Positions 1-11,530 of a stretch of DNA of 64,000 nt are shown here, piece after piece. Each line of letters opens with the position of its first letter. Positions within the stretch are counted from its first letter, which is position 1. Under the pieces are notes generated by a model. It searched no databases and was not told the origin of the DNA. It saw nothing but the letters and a program-made list of their open reading frames with translations. Made by a program: the position numbers and the translations under genes. Origin of the DNA: Monodelphis domestica (Eukaryota; Chordata; Mammalia; Didelphimorphia; Didelphidae); assembly GCF_027887165.1 (NCBI RefSeq), contig NC_077232.1, positions 15,339,255 through 15,403,254 on the forward strand. Reading direction: 5' to 3'.

Positions 1-266
1 TCAGGTTTTAGTTCTCCTTATTCAATTGGCCCATTTCTTCTTCTATCATTTCATTTCTCCACTTTTCCTCTACCTCACTTAATTGATTTTTGAAGTCTAT
101 TTTGAGCTCTTCCAGACTCTGTGTCCAATGCATATTTTTTTGGTCTTTGAGTTCTGTGTCTGTACCTTGCTCTTTATCTTCAAAAAAAAATTCTTTAGAG
201 TTAGGTGCATTTTTTGGTTGCTTGCTTATTTTTCCTATTTAATTATAGGTAATCTCTGTTTACTGG
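1..266 (-). mobile_element. L1 fragment, 5' end of ORF1 region
   Basis: AT-rich sequence that, read on the minus strand, resembles the start of an opossum-type L1 ORF1 region (A/G-rich, coiled-coil-like coding). It continues on the far side of the ERV at 271-3161, where the L1 5' UTR follows, so one minus-strand L1 was split by the ERV. The element runs off the left edge of the window. Assignment is by resemblance only; no intact reading frame is visible here. Confidence 0.5.
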
Positions 267-270
267 GAAG

Positions 271-614
271 TGTAAAAAATAGACTCGAATACAGGACTAC
301 AATCCCCATGAGCCTTTGCTCCACTTCCCCAGAATGCCTTGTAATCTCACCTGGGCCGAGATCGAGAAGATATTTAAGCAAAGGCTTTTGAAGGGCTCGC
401 CCCTTTTTGGACTTCCGTTTTTGGAGCAGAGGCATCTCTTCCATGATGTGAGGTTATTTTGTCTAGGCCTCTGGCCTAGGCACATGTTTCTTACGTGTAT
501 ATTCTTAATCTTTAACCTTTAATAAACCTCTAAAAAATATAATACTCCTTGCAGAGAGAAACTAATTTCTACCTGCCTCAGTCTCCCCCTCTCCCCTAAA
601 TTTTAATCTTTACA
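271..614 (+). repeat. 5' LTR of young ERV
   Basis: This copy and 2818-3161 are the same length and almost base-for-base identical. It carries an AATAAA polyadenylation signal near 520 and ends in TTTACA. The sequence right after it (from 615) begins GTTTTTGGCGACC, the usual place for a tRNA primer site; I do not name the tRNA. Confidence 0.93.
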
Positions 615-1073
615 GTTTTTGGCGACCACTAGATTGGATGAGAACTTCTCAAAAAATGTTTTTAGCCTAGAGAATTTTTTTAAAGCCACGATTCTCCAAG
701 ATACTCTTTAGAAAACCATCTTGATCGGCTCCTGTTTCTGCTCCTGGCCTCTCACCTGGTGCCCGAGCTGCGCTCCGGCTCCCGGCCCGACCCACCCCGG
801 CGGTCTGTCTCTCACCCATCTGGCCTCCGACCCAGACGGCTCATCACCCAGATCCTCGGAGCAGATTGCTGAGGACTCATTGCGACCAGCTGGTAACAGT
901 ATTGGCCACGTGGGCGGAGGGGAGAGACCAGAGGGAAAAGAGACCGGGCAATTTTCCCTTAGGCTAAGCCTCCACGTGGCTGGGGGTATTGGCCACAGGG
1001 GGATCAGAGAGGGGAAAGACAGAAAAGACTAAGAGATCAGAAACAGACTTTTCAAACAGAAACCTAAAAAGCA
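615..1073 (+). other. ERV leader region
   Basis: This is the untranslated leader between the 5' LTR and the small ORF. It is GC-richer than the surrounding host DNA, contains an open frame of about 100 codons (721-1032) with no recognisable protein features, and holds GT-containing candidate splice donors such as the one near 890. I read it as leader or packaging-region sequence of a defective element and not as a gene. No gag-like motif is seen. Confidence 0.55.
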
Positions 1074-1346
1074 ATGGGCTGTTTAAAAGGATTTTTGACT
1101 CTTCTGGCAATTTCATTGATTTTGCCTGCCTGTCTGGGAGCAGACTCAGCCCAAAGATTCAACTTTAACTTTGGGGAGGAAAATGGGTGGCCCAGCGAAC
1201 TGGAAGCCAAGCCCAGAGACGGGAGGTCTCTAGTTAAAGTCTGGCCTCCGATGCTTCCCAGCTATGGGGCCCTGGACGGATCCCTTGAACCCCATAGCCT
1301 AGCCTTTACTACTCTACCTTCGGACAATAGACATTTAAATGGATAA
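1074..1346 (+). CDS. Small signal-peptide ORF inside the young ERV (fossil)
   Basis: A 90-codon frame. Residues 1-22 look like a signal peptide: a short basic start followed by a hydrophobic run rich in L, I and A, ending near Cys-Leu-Gly. This is what the start of an envelope gene would look like, but nothing else of an envelope protein is present, so the element is broken. From about residue 38 the frame is written in SINE-derived DNA (1183-1336), so the second half has no viral ancestry. Whether it is translated is unknown. It could equally be a chance frame over an envelope leader remnant. Confidence 0.4.
   Translation: MGCLKGFLTLLAISLILPACLGADSAQRFNFNFGEENGWPSELEAKPRDGRSLVKVWPPMLPSYGALDGSLEPHSLAFTTLPSDNRHLNG
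1183..1336 (+). mobile_element. SINE1_MD-like SINE captured inside the ERV
   Basis: This stretch aligns along its whole length to the intact SINE at 13548-13754. Shared landmarks in the same order are GGGTGG-CCCAG, GAGACGGGAGGTC, TCTGGCCTC, CTTCCCAGCT, CCCTGGAC, CTTGAACCCCAT, GCCTAGCC and the TTACTACTCT-CCTT run. It is diverged from the SINE at 13.5 kb and has no A-rich tail left. It forms the second half of the small ORF at 1074-1346. Confidence 0.75.
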
Positions 1347-1429
1347 TTAAAAACAAACAAACAAGAAAAAACAACCCAAGGAACTTTGAAGAGACTAAAG
1401 GCTCTAAGGCATTTCAGACTCCAATGGTT

Positions 1430-2817
1430 TATTAAAAAATCTCTGTATTCTATTGCATTTTTTGTTTAAGGTTTAACTTTGTGATTTTAAGTTCATATAT
1501 TACTGGATTGAATATTATTCTGTGAACTGAAGGTTGATTGAATTTATTTTGAATGTACTGAGTTTTGAAATTCTGTTGTTTTCCCCCTATAACTGTGTTG
1601 AAAAAATATTATTGTGAATAAGCCCATATATGAAAAAACAGCTTTTTTCTATTTTGCTGAGGATAGATGGACTTCAGAACTAGTTATAATTGTATTAACA
1701 ACCTTTGGAATTTTAATGTGCTAAATACCTCAAATGATTTGATTTTAAGGGTTTTTTAAATATGATTTTGGAATTTTTTTTAACAGTCTGGTTATTTTTG
1801 CCTGCCCCTACCACGAGGTAAGGCCCATTCTAGTAGCTGAAGTGAAATGTATTTTATAACCCCCAACCTTCCCACATGGGAATGGAAGTTGGGCAGTTAA
1901 TTTCAGGGCATTTGTACCCTTGGGAAAAGCCTCCAAAAGGAGCACCCTTTATTTATACTCTTCAGCTCACTACTTTACTTGCACCAGAATGATATATAGA
2001 TTTCTTGATTATGTTCTAAACCCAAGATGAGTTTTACTTTGTTTAAAAAAAAAATATGTTTATTACCAAGGTTGAAGGATTGCTATGTTTGTAAAGATTG
2101 TGACAAATGTCCATCAATTCATAGGTTTTAAAAATGTCACACAGCAACTTATGTGAAATATGAAAGTGTGTTTGTTTGCTATTGTAATTAATTGGGCTAT
2201 TGAGAATTTTGGGGATTTTGATATCTACATATTTGTACTACTGTATTTTTAAAGATGAAAAAATTGTTAACCTTGTTCAATTCATTTGCCTTCTACTCAC
2301 AGTGATCATGGCCAGATACAAAGAGGAAATGGATCTCATTTTTTTGGTGAGAAAGCCTTGCATATCTCTTGCCAATTGATTCATATACCTCATACCTCAT
2401 CCATGCATCCCTAACTGATTCTGAATCTTTCAATCACCCACAACACGGGGGAATGTAAAAATATCATTATTTAAATTGCAAAGTTTAAATTCCTTTTGAG
2501 AAGAAGTTTAGGTAAAGAAGATGCTACCTCTCTGAATCCAGAACTGAACTGTTGGAGAAGCCACCATGAAGAAGCCTCCAGACCACAAGTTGCACAAAAT
2601 TGAACTTTGGGTGTGGTTGATTGAACATTTATTTGTATGTATACTTTTATGCCAAAGGGGACTGCCCCCTAACGGCTTTTTGTCAATGTGTTCAGAAATT
2701 ATTGGTTTTATTCTTTTTTCTCTTATCCTCACACTATTGTAATCTTTTAAGTTTATTATGTTTTTATGATCCTTTTGGGGAAAAATTAATTTTTCCACAA
2801 ATGATCACACGGGGGGA
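1430..2817 (+). other. 3' interior of young ERV with polypurine tract
   Basis: AT-rich, no coding frame of note. Two parts have clear counterparts in the older ERV at 25.8-33.3 kb: the GATCATGG...CAAAGAGGAAATG...TTTTTTTGG stretch near 2304-2345 (compare 31920-31962) and the GGGGACTGCCCCCTAA stretch near 2657-2675 (compare 32827-32842). The G-rich run at 2810-2817 directly before the LTR is the polypurine tract. Confidence 0.75.
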
Positions 2818-3161
2818 TGTAAAAAATAGACTCGAATACAGGACTACAATCCCCATGAGCCTTTGCTCCACTTCCCCAGAATGCCTTGTAATCTCACCTG
2901 GGCCGAGATCGAGAAGATATTTAAGCAAAGGCTTTTGAAGGGCTCGCCCCTTTTTGGACTTCCGTTTTTGGAGCAGAGGCGTCTCTTCCATGATGTGAGG
3001 TTATTTTGTCTAGGCCTCTGGCCTAGGCACATGTTTCTTACGTGTATATTCTTAATCTTTAACCTTTAATAAACCTCTAAAAAATATAATACTCCTTGCA
3101 GAGAGAAACTAATTTCTACCTGCCTCAGTCTCCCCCTCTCCCCTAAATTTTAATCTTTACA
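2818..3161 (+). repeat. 3' LTR of young ERV
   Basis: Direct repeat of 271-614, same 344-bp length, about one difference. It starts TGTAAA after a G-rich polypurine tract and ends TTTACA before the GAAG target duplication. Confidence 0.93.
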
Positions 3162-3165
3162 GAAG

Positions 3166-4060
3166 CCTGGGTACTCTCTTAAACTTCAGTCCTTCCTTGA
3201 TGCTATTTTTGGCTTATTTTCTGGGTTGTTACCAGCTTATCAGATGGTCTGGGGGATGAGAACTCTGAGAGTTCCCTCCCTATGCAAATGCAATTGACCC
3301 TTGAGATTCTGATAGCTTAAAGACTTTCCTCAGGCTTTGGTATAAGCTTTTGATCTCAGTCTGACCTTTATTATATCAGGGGCTGACCAAATTCTAGCCC
3401 CAGACTTATGCTTAAGGTTTGTGTATCCAGGTGTTTTTGATTCAATCAGGCACACCATTGACTGCTCTGTCCTGGATCTCCATCCTTAGTTTTGGGCAAA
3501 AATATCCCAAGGAGTCTCTCCCTGAGAATTGTGTTCATACCATAAATAGTGGATTATGTCCTCATCGCAAACCAAGACTAGGATTCCTGCTTAACTCTGG
3601 ACCTGCATGGATTGGCCCCCTTCAGCCCAGATTGCCCTATACTGGGATTCTGGGCTTCTCCACTGGTTTGAAATTTCAAAAGATGTGAGTTTGCTTGTAC
3701 TACTATTTGCCCTGTCAGGATCTCAGGGTATGACTTAGGGCTTAAGTTCTGAACCCAGGAGAGTAGATGTGGGATGTGGTGAGTCAGGTGGTTGGGATTT
3801 GCTCTTCGATTGCTCTTCACTCATTGTTATACCTCCTTCCAGGTTTGATCTCCTCTCCCCTCAGTTCCTCAGATGGTCCCTGTCTACATTTTGGGATTTG
3901 GGGGATTTTTTTTGAAGGCTATTTCACTCTTTCCCCTTGTTAGTTCTTTCACTCCTATATTTGTTTTGTGGTGATATTTTACTCTTTGTCAGGGAAGATT
4001 TTCATGGTGAAATGGAACTTCTACTCTGGCTACTCCTTCATCTTGGTTCTACCCTCAGAA
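3166..4060 (-). mobile_element. L1 5' UTR region
   Basis: Continuation of the minus-strand L1 broken by the ERV. Read on the minus strand, its upper end (around 4010-4057) has the AAGATG-A-GGAGTAG-CAGAG-AGAAG type of start seen at the 5' end of mammalian L1s, so this looks like the true 5' terminus. The remainder is a GC-richer UTR-like stretch without coding. Boundaries are approximate. Confidence 0.5.
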
Positions 4061-5139
4061 GTACCTCTTCTGTACTTTGAAAAGTCAGAGTTTATCATGG
4101 CTCATGAGGCCACTCATTAATCTTTCAAATAGGCCAGAGTTCAACAGATAGAGAAATGTAGGCAATGTCAGAGAGTTTATGAAACTCAGATTTTTCTAGT
4201 AATCATTGGCTAGGAAATATAAGTTGACTAAAGAAGGTTTTCAGTAGCATTATTCCCTTATTTGGGGACCTAGTTTACCTAAATCTAGAAATATTCAAAG
4301 TAAAATTTGATCTCTTGGAGAGAAAGGGACCAAATTAGAGGCAAAGAGAGAGACAGAAAAATATGGATAGAGAGATAAAGAGACAGAGAGTGTAATAGAA
4401 AGAGTGAGGCAAGGTGAGTGGTGGTGCACAAGAAGAAATATAAAACTAATAATCCTAAAAATAATCCTCCCCATTTTGGCTATTATCTATTCAAATATAG
4501 TAAATAATTATGAAGCTTTGCCTAAGTATTCTACAGTTCTCTTGAGTATTGTGGAAGATAAAAGGTTTAGTTATGGTTAATTTGGCCTTCTAGTTCTCAT
4601 GGCATGCAAAGTGTCATTGGTGAATAAGACACATACAGAGATCACATTATGATAAAATAATTCACAATAAATATGTTAGAGAAGTTTGAACCAAAGTGTT
4701 CCATGTAACATAAGGGAATAGATCATGCAAGCAAGATGTGTGGGTGCCAGCCTCTAGACTACTGGTAAAGCTAAAGTTGGTATCTTTCTTGGTTCCTGGA
4801 ATTCTGAGATGTAGTAGAACTGAAGTCATTTGATACCTAAACTAAATCTTTCTGCATGATGAGTCTCTAGAATTGGAACTGAAGACTACACTGCTAAAGA
4901 AGAGGCAAACTGTACCAAGACAGAAATGGAGCAGTTCTAAATTTATTTTGAATAATCAGGGGATTGAGCCGCTGAGTAACCATTGAACTTCTAGCTAGAA
5001 TAAATAACAAGGAAACAGTTACAAAATTAAAAAAATAATAAAGCAAAACAGGGGTTATTCTACTGAAAATTATAATAATATCTTAATGTGTTTCTTAAGG
5101 ACAACAAACTTACATGCAAGCTTAATGATTTTCTTTGCT
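4061..5139. other. Intergenic, no gene seen
   Basis: AT-rich spacer with a purine-rich GAGA-type tract at about 4316-4400. I see no open frame with protein character, no RNA gene and no recognisable repeat ends. Confidence 0.6.
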
Positions 5140-7526
5140 TTTTCCAGAAATGTCACCCATGGGTTTGTGCCACGAAGTGACAAATCTATTAAGATCAAGG
5201 CATTTTTTTGGTTCTAACTTATAAAATCATAAATTATGAATACACAAATATAAGCTTCTTTTGAATAATCAAACAATGGACACAATTAGTTCAAAGCAAA
5301 TGCATTTAATGAGAAATCATCAAAAAACCAAAGCAACAAATTGTCACCTGTAAGACTGCAATATGTTTTCAATAATTGTGCATAAAATCAGGGAGGTAAA
5401 TGAGAAGAACCAGAAAAAAACTCAGAGTGGGTTGCTGTTTGGGAACATATTTGGTCCTAGTCAACTCAATTATTTCATAAATGAGGGCCCTCTTGTCTCT
5501 TATCTTCATTGGGAATGATGAAGCTATTCCTCCTAGGTACCAGCTCTCTACTGGTAAGGTCAATCATTTAGGGTTTCCAGTCCTGTCTTTTTTTTTTCAA
5601 AGAAACTCCCAACAACAAAAATTTATTTCTTCCTCATTTATACAATATATAGCATATCTGAGCTATCCTTTGTCCCAACTCACTGGACTGATTGTCTACT
5701 AGATATAACTTTTTGTTTTCTAAATTTGGCAGATTGTTGTCATATACAATACCATTAAAAGTTTAGAAAGCAGAGAGTAGAGATTAATGAAATTCATGAA
5801 ACCCTTTCATTCTTAGAGACAAAAAAGAAAGTTCCTTCTAGAGAAATGGAATTTTTTTCATTGTTGGATCCTTTTCCAAATGTCAGAACTCAGATCTCCC
5901 AGGATTGTCTGCAGAACCTATTAGTCATCAGTTTCTCTTATATTTTAAAAGACCACCAAGGGATGATGGTTGGATGTTCTGTTATTCCATCAAACTTGAT
6001 GAAAGGACTTTTTATTTCATAGTGATTTAAAAGTTTAGAACCAAATGTCCATTTCATTTAAGGTCTTAAGACCTCATTTCTCTGCAATTTACCCACTTAT
6101 TCTCTAAAATGATCACCTGAGCCAGTGGTAAACTAAATCATTAGGAATCTTCTGAAAAATTCCAACTTTCTTCTACATAATGTGTGGAGTGAAAATCTAG
6201 GAGATCTGTACTCTAAATAAGTAGAGGGAAGCCAGATATAATGGAGGCATATTTGGCTATATTGCAGGTTCATGGGGGAAGAGGGATGAGAGGAAGGGGT
6301 AGGGAAAGAGCAAGGGCCCTGAGGATTCTCAGAGAAACAAATGCCCACATAAAGAGAGAATTGATTCCAATTCATAAGGATGAGCCAATACAGAGCATAT
6401 CACATTATTAAAAATGTTTCATAATCATCCTGTTTCATATCCTGGCTTCCTGGGAACATCCTTCAAATTATCAATTTAGGAACAGTGAAAATTGAGTGTT
6501 CCAACATTTATTCTACAAAATACTTCAATCCAGAACCATTTATACCATGTCAGTAAGTCAGATAAAGGAGGAATGAAGTTATTCTTTACTCAAGAAGAAT
6601 CTGCATTATGAGTTTCCCAGGAAGAGGTAATAGGGGAACATTCAGAGGTGAAGAACCTCAAGGATCAATGGGAGGAGGGGGAAAAAGGGAAGCTAGCAGG
6701 TTTTAAAGGTACAAGAGTTTATTTCTAAGCACTTTGGAAGAGGATCTATCTTCTCCTTATTTAGAGGAATCACCATTTTCCCCTTCCAAAGAAATATGCT
6801 TCTTCTCATTACTAGAGTTACAAGGGTACTTCAGTTGGGGATATTACTATTACTAAGAAGAGAAGAGGCAGCTAATCTTTATTTTAAATTATGCCTTTTT
6901 ACCCCCTGAGGATATTGGAGTGCAGTCCAAATATTATTCTCAGAATTACACACTTTATCTCACCCCAAAGCTCACCCCATACAATAAGAAAAAGATAGAA
7001 AAGAAAGAATTGGCAAAGGATTCAGGAAAGAATATTCTTCATTAGAAGTTTAAGGAAATCTTCATAAAGAAGGCAACAGTTGAATTTTGAAATCCAAACA
7101 GATTTTCAACACCACAGAAAGTCAATCAATAATAGGCCTAATGACATGGAGAAGAGAAGCCAATATTTGAGTTTTAGGGAGACTCCTTCTACAACTATAT
7201 TGTTATATAGAAATAACTGTTTTATCCATGAGACTAATCCATTTTCTTTCCATTTCACTGCCAACTGTAAGCTTTTGTAGTTGGTCTGTACTGAGTCAAT
7301 TATTAAATGAAGGCACAGATAGTCTCATATTATATATCTATCTAATACTTTAGGTGGATGATTTCTTCATTCAGTAAAATAATTTATTGCTTAGTCTTGA
7401 TATACTGATTTCCCAATTGAGTAGACAAAACATCCACTATTACTTTATTTTAAAATTCTTATTTTGCTTTGGTGTATGTAGAACATTCTAATCATACATT
7501 CATTTACACATTAATGTTCTCAAATC

Positions 7527-8503
7527 TTAACACTTTTTTCTTGGAGGAAAATTACTGTTGATTATCCTACAGATTGCAATTTTGATTTTTGTGTTTCTCA
7601 GACTATTGATTATGGGGTTCATGAATGGAGGCAGTATTGTATAAATCATTGAAATCAGAAGATTCTGAATTTGTGATGTGTCTTATAAGGGTCCTAGGAC
7701 TGTTACCACAGCAACAAGAACAAATAATAAGATAATCAACTGAGGGAAACAGGTAGACAAAGCTTTGTAGTGCCCTTCCACAGAGGACATTTTAAGTACA
7801 GTGGAGAAGATGTAAGTATAGGATATAATTTTAAAAATAAAGCAGAATAAAAATAAAGTTGAACTATTGGCATGGAACACATACTCAGTATCATGAAACT
7901 CACAGCAGGAGACCTTCAAGACATGAGGGATACCACACACAAAAAAACTGTTGGTTCACATTTGATCCTGAGAAAGGCAGGCAGAACATGTTCCCTGTAT
8001 GTATAGCTGAATAGACACAGTCAGTAAGCCATGAACTGGTTACCACCAAAACACAGCAGGTTGATGTCATGATTACTCCATAGTACAGGGGTTGACAAAT
8101 TTCCACAAAGCGATCATAGGACATGGCAACAAGCAAAGCAACCTCTGTTGTTGCAAATAAAATAAAGAAAAATATCTGTACAGCACAGCCATGCAAAGAA
8201 ATTATTTGATTGTCTTTCAGGGAATTCACAAATAATTTGGGAAGAATGACTGAGATACAGCCAATATCCAACAAAGACAAGTTACACAGAAAAAAAGTAC
8301 ATTGGAGAGTGAAGGTGTGGATCAGTGACAATGGCAGTGATAGTGAGAAAATTACCCATCAGGGTTGCCATATAAATCAACAGGAATAACACAGCATGTA
8401 AGACCTGTAGCTCCCAGGAATATTCCAAGCTGGAATATTCCATGGGAGGAATTCCATTATGATACTGAAATTACCCATGTTTACTTGTGTCCCATAATTC
8501 ATA
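7527..8503 (-). pseudogene. Olfactory receptor pseudogene, family 14-like
   Basis: A former seven-transmembrane odorant receptor (class II, OR14-like), closest to the intact gene at 35838-36797 in the sister block. It still shows the [11 protein letters not shown] region, MSYDRFVEICQP in place of the MAYDRYVAIC motif, a LPFSGSN loop, KALSTC and PPFMNPII-SLRN. At least four lesions remove the reading frame: a duplicated ATTCCA-type stretch near 8415-8450 that shifts the N-terminus; one extra base in the A-run at 8290-8296; about four extra bases near 7936-7942; and a Ser-to-stop change near 7685. Two motif changes also stand out: Ala to Glu after DRFV, and Tyr to Asn in the PIIYSLRN motif. The start equals the MNYGT start of the sister gene; the alternative start is at 8478. 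Confidence 0.93.
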
Positions 8504-8519
8504 TTGAAATAACATCAGT

Positions 8520-8560
8520 GGTGGATACAAGGCTCTAAAAGAAGAAAGAAAATAAAAACA
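8520..8560 (-). promoter_or_regulatory. Candidate splice acceptor of the OR pseudogene exon
   Basis: On the minus strand a T/C-rich run ends in TTCTTCTTTTAG, with the AG at 8536-8535, about 32 bases before the old start codon. The same structure precedes the intact gene in block B (36830-36831), so the exon structure predates the duplication. Confidence 0.6.
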
Positions 8561-11349
8561 CCTAAATACAGAGAAAGTTCAGGAACTATTCATTCACACT
8601 ATCCATGTCATAAGGACTATCTGCCAAATTTAAAGATCTGAATTCATGCCATGTTGTTAGTAGGACTGTCAATGCTAAACATGGGCACCATGTCCTAGAG
8701 CAGATACCTGTTTACTATAGAAAGCTTTTAAGATATGTGTGTGTGTGTCCAAACACATAATAGATCAGATGCATATCAGTACCAGTGCATAACTATTAGG
8801 CAGCTCAATTTTGACAATATATTTTACCAAAAGATATAAAAGAAGGATTGAGTATCATTTTTAATGAAGGGAATATGTTTTTAGCTCAATGGAGTTCTCA
8901 GAGGTTTTGAAATTTGAGTTCAGAAAGTGATTCAAAGCAAGTCACATCACAGATCAAGTCTGAGTCAACTCATCAATGGGACAGTTTTGAAGAAATCATA
9001 TTTAAGTATTACAGGAAACTAGTTAAATTTGCACTTTTCCAAGACATTTATACTGGCTTGTATTTAGTAAGTAACAAATAAATATATTTAAGTTGAATTA
9101 AATGATGTACATGACCATAGTGTCTATTTCCAAATTTTGTCAGTGGTATTATAGGATAATGGAAAGAAAACAATTTTAGTGTTAGGAGCATTGGACTTAA
9201 AATATTTCTCAGAAATTTTCAGAATTTTGAATAAATCACTTTTCTTTCTCTCAAAAGTTCACATTCTTAATTCATAAACTCAAGATATTCATAAGTGCTT
9301 ACTTCTTTCTCTTGAACTTACTAAAAAAAATGTCCAATGAACCTTTGAGAATATACAATCATATCTCAATCACCCTCATTCTGGTGTTAATTCATCTTTT
9401 TTAAGTGGCTATAGCTGTGTGTATTCTTTAGTTACAAAGTTTTGTAAACTCGGATAATATTCATCTCCTTTTCTCCACAAAATAATTATATAAGGTCCTT
9501 GAGTTCTGTAATTCAGTGGAAATTCCCAATAATTAAATGATCATTAGTCTTTCTTTTAATAGAGTCATCCCAGAGCAGTTGTCCTCACATAGCATCTGTG
9601 ATCATTGTTTCCCTTGTAATGATTAAAAGTCTCATTCTTAATTAATGCTCTGGTAGTTTTTATTAATGTTGACGTTGACAATAACCATCCACAGGGTTAC
9701 TCTTTGAGATGTGAACTGTCTTACCATCACATTGTTTTGGCCCCAAATTGCGAAAACTGATGTGAGTTGAGAATGAGCCCCTAAAGGATATTACATAGAT
9801 AAATATTTAATTGGGGGGAAAACACCTACAAGCAGAAAAGAGATCTGTTTATAATTGATAATGACAGTCTCAGAAATAGCATCTCAATCATAAAATATGA
9901 AAGGAAAATGCTTTAGTAATTTCCTCTCTTATAGAAGTAGGTACCCTGTTCTTTCTCTTTGGTAATTCCATTCCAAGAGTCTTCCCAGGCAAATACCAGA
10001 TTTGTTGTTCTTGAAATATTTCAATCTCTTTAATTTGCAAATCAGTCAGTGATCAAATCTTTGCCCATCTACCTATTTGCTTCTTCTAATTCTCATAAAG
10101 CAGTCATAATGAGCAAGTAGCTACTACAAGACATGGGAACAGATATCTCATTTCTGATAAAGTTGACAATTGTCTCTTTGGATATCTTAGCATATTGCCT
10201 GGTTCCTAGCAGGTACTGAATATTTCTATATAGTAGTTTGGCCACTGTTTACAACAATTCCCTAATTGTTTTTTCTCTTTTACATGGCAGTTGTATTTTC
10301 TCTAGTGCTTGTGATGCCATTTTCCTTTCCTTAAAAAGAGTTTCCCTTGCTGTTAGCATAAATATCTTGCCAGAGATAGTGCAAAGATTGTAGAACTTAG
10401 CCTCTGAATATCTTGGCACAAAATCCAATTGTTTCAGTATCTGCCTATTTTGTCTTCTTTCCAAATCTTCCATTTAGTTCATTCCACTTCTTACCTTTTC
10501 CCTTATAAGAGCCCAGCACAAGTGAAATTAGGGGAAAATACTAGGTAATCTATAAGGAACCAACTCACCCCAACCTCCATGATACCTGTTATCTCCATAT
10601 ACATTTGTTTTTGCAAGAGAATAATTCCAATGATTAGTTGTTATATTGGTAAACTGCTATAAAAAATAGTCAAATTAGAATATTGCTTTTAAACATATGT
10701 CTACTTATCTTTCAAAGAAGACAAAATAAATTCTCCTCTTTTCCCAAAAGTTAATAAACTGTGTTGGACATAAGTTGAGCAAAATATGAAAAAGATTTTC
10801 AAATGGTCAATTTTTAAAAATTTTTTAGTCAATTCAATAAATGGATTTGAATTGTTATGTTCGAGTCATTTGGGAAGATAAATCTCAGCTCGAATGCATC
10901 TAATCAGAATTGTTTTTACACCTTTTTATGTTCATCTATTTTTTCATCTTGCACAACTGATCAGGTATGAAGTATTTTTTGCATCAGCAAGTGGGAATCA
11001 AGAATAGTTTGGGAGTGCATCTCTCCAAAACATAATTTTGCCATAAAATCTTATCTTTTCCACCATTCTCTAAACCCCAACTCATTTTTGTATACCCACA
11101 CATCCAGAGGCCATCCATCCTAAAAACTCCATAAAAGTTCATAGATTCTCTGTCCAATTTTTCTGAACATTTTTTCTACTTGTGAAATAAAATTCCCCAT
11201 CAATTTTTAAGCAACTACATCTGATTTTATCATTTACAATATCCACCCTACTCTGTTTCCTGGATTCCCATGAATTCCCTTACTCCTGTCTAATCATAGA
11301 TAAACACATAGAAACAGAAAAAACCCAGTATGATCAAGTTTGACAAATC
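8561..11349. other. Spacer upstream of OR pseudogene, no gene seen
   Basis: AT-rich DNA that parallels 36.85-39.9 kb in block B. It includes a TG-repeat near 8735 and the stretch at 10790-11140, which is also present at 34226-34590 and 38610-38860. A 74-codon minus-strand frame at 10249-10473 is not conserved in block B and was not accepted as a gene. Confidence 0.65.
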
Positions 11350-11530
11350 CTGAAGCAGAATAATAGGGCATATATTCAATTCTCATCTCTGATGCTTACT
11401 TAATGGGCAACTTTGGTCAACTCATTTAATCTCCATGAGATTAACGTTCCTTCTCTATAAAATAAGGAAAATAAACCAGATGATTTCTGATGTACATTCT
11501 ATCTCAAGTTTTATGACTTATGAACTTGTG
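11350..11530 (+). mobile_element. Old tRNA-type SINE fragment (MIR/MAR-like)
   Basis: Contains the degenerate signature TCTCATCTCTGATGCTTACT...GGGCAACTTTGGTCAACTCATTTAATCTCCATGAG...CTCTATAAAATAAGG, typical of mammalian tRNA-derived SINEs. The orthologous copy in block B is at about 39940-40075, so insertion predates the duplication. Confidence 0.6.

Larger units (their letters stand above)
267..3165 (+). mobile_element. Young short non-autonomous endogenous retrovirus (ERV)
   Basis: A complete LTR-internal-LTR unit: 344-bp LTRs at 271-614 and 2818-3161, flanked by the 4-bp target duplication GAAG (267-270 and 3162-3165). The LTRs begin TGTAAA, end TTTACA and have the same length with about one difference, so the insertion is very recent. 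The 2.2-kb interior has a purine tract directly before the 3' LTR and a primer-site-like start after the 5' LTR, but no gag or pol. It is therefore broken as a virus and would need help in trans to move. The 4-bp duplication and TG...CA ends fit a gammaretrovirus-like (class I) family. Its 3' interior resembles that of the older ERV at 25809-33319. Confidence 0.93.

Noticed and set aside
83-391. 102-codon frame with a hydrophobic stretch at the left edge
   Set aside because: It crosses from the antisense side of an L1 into the ERV LTR; the hydrophobic run comes from T-rich DNA.
721-1032. 103-codon frame in the young ERV leader as a gag-like gene
   Set aside because: No matrix, capsid or zinc-knuckle motif; biased Pro/Gly/Ser content explained by GC-rich leader DNA.
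10249-10473. 74-codon minus-strand frame with a protein-like composition
   Set aside because: The aligned part of block B (38060-38290) has stops and indels in this frame, and the sequence looks like spacer with an old SINE tail; no family is recognised.
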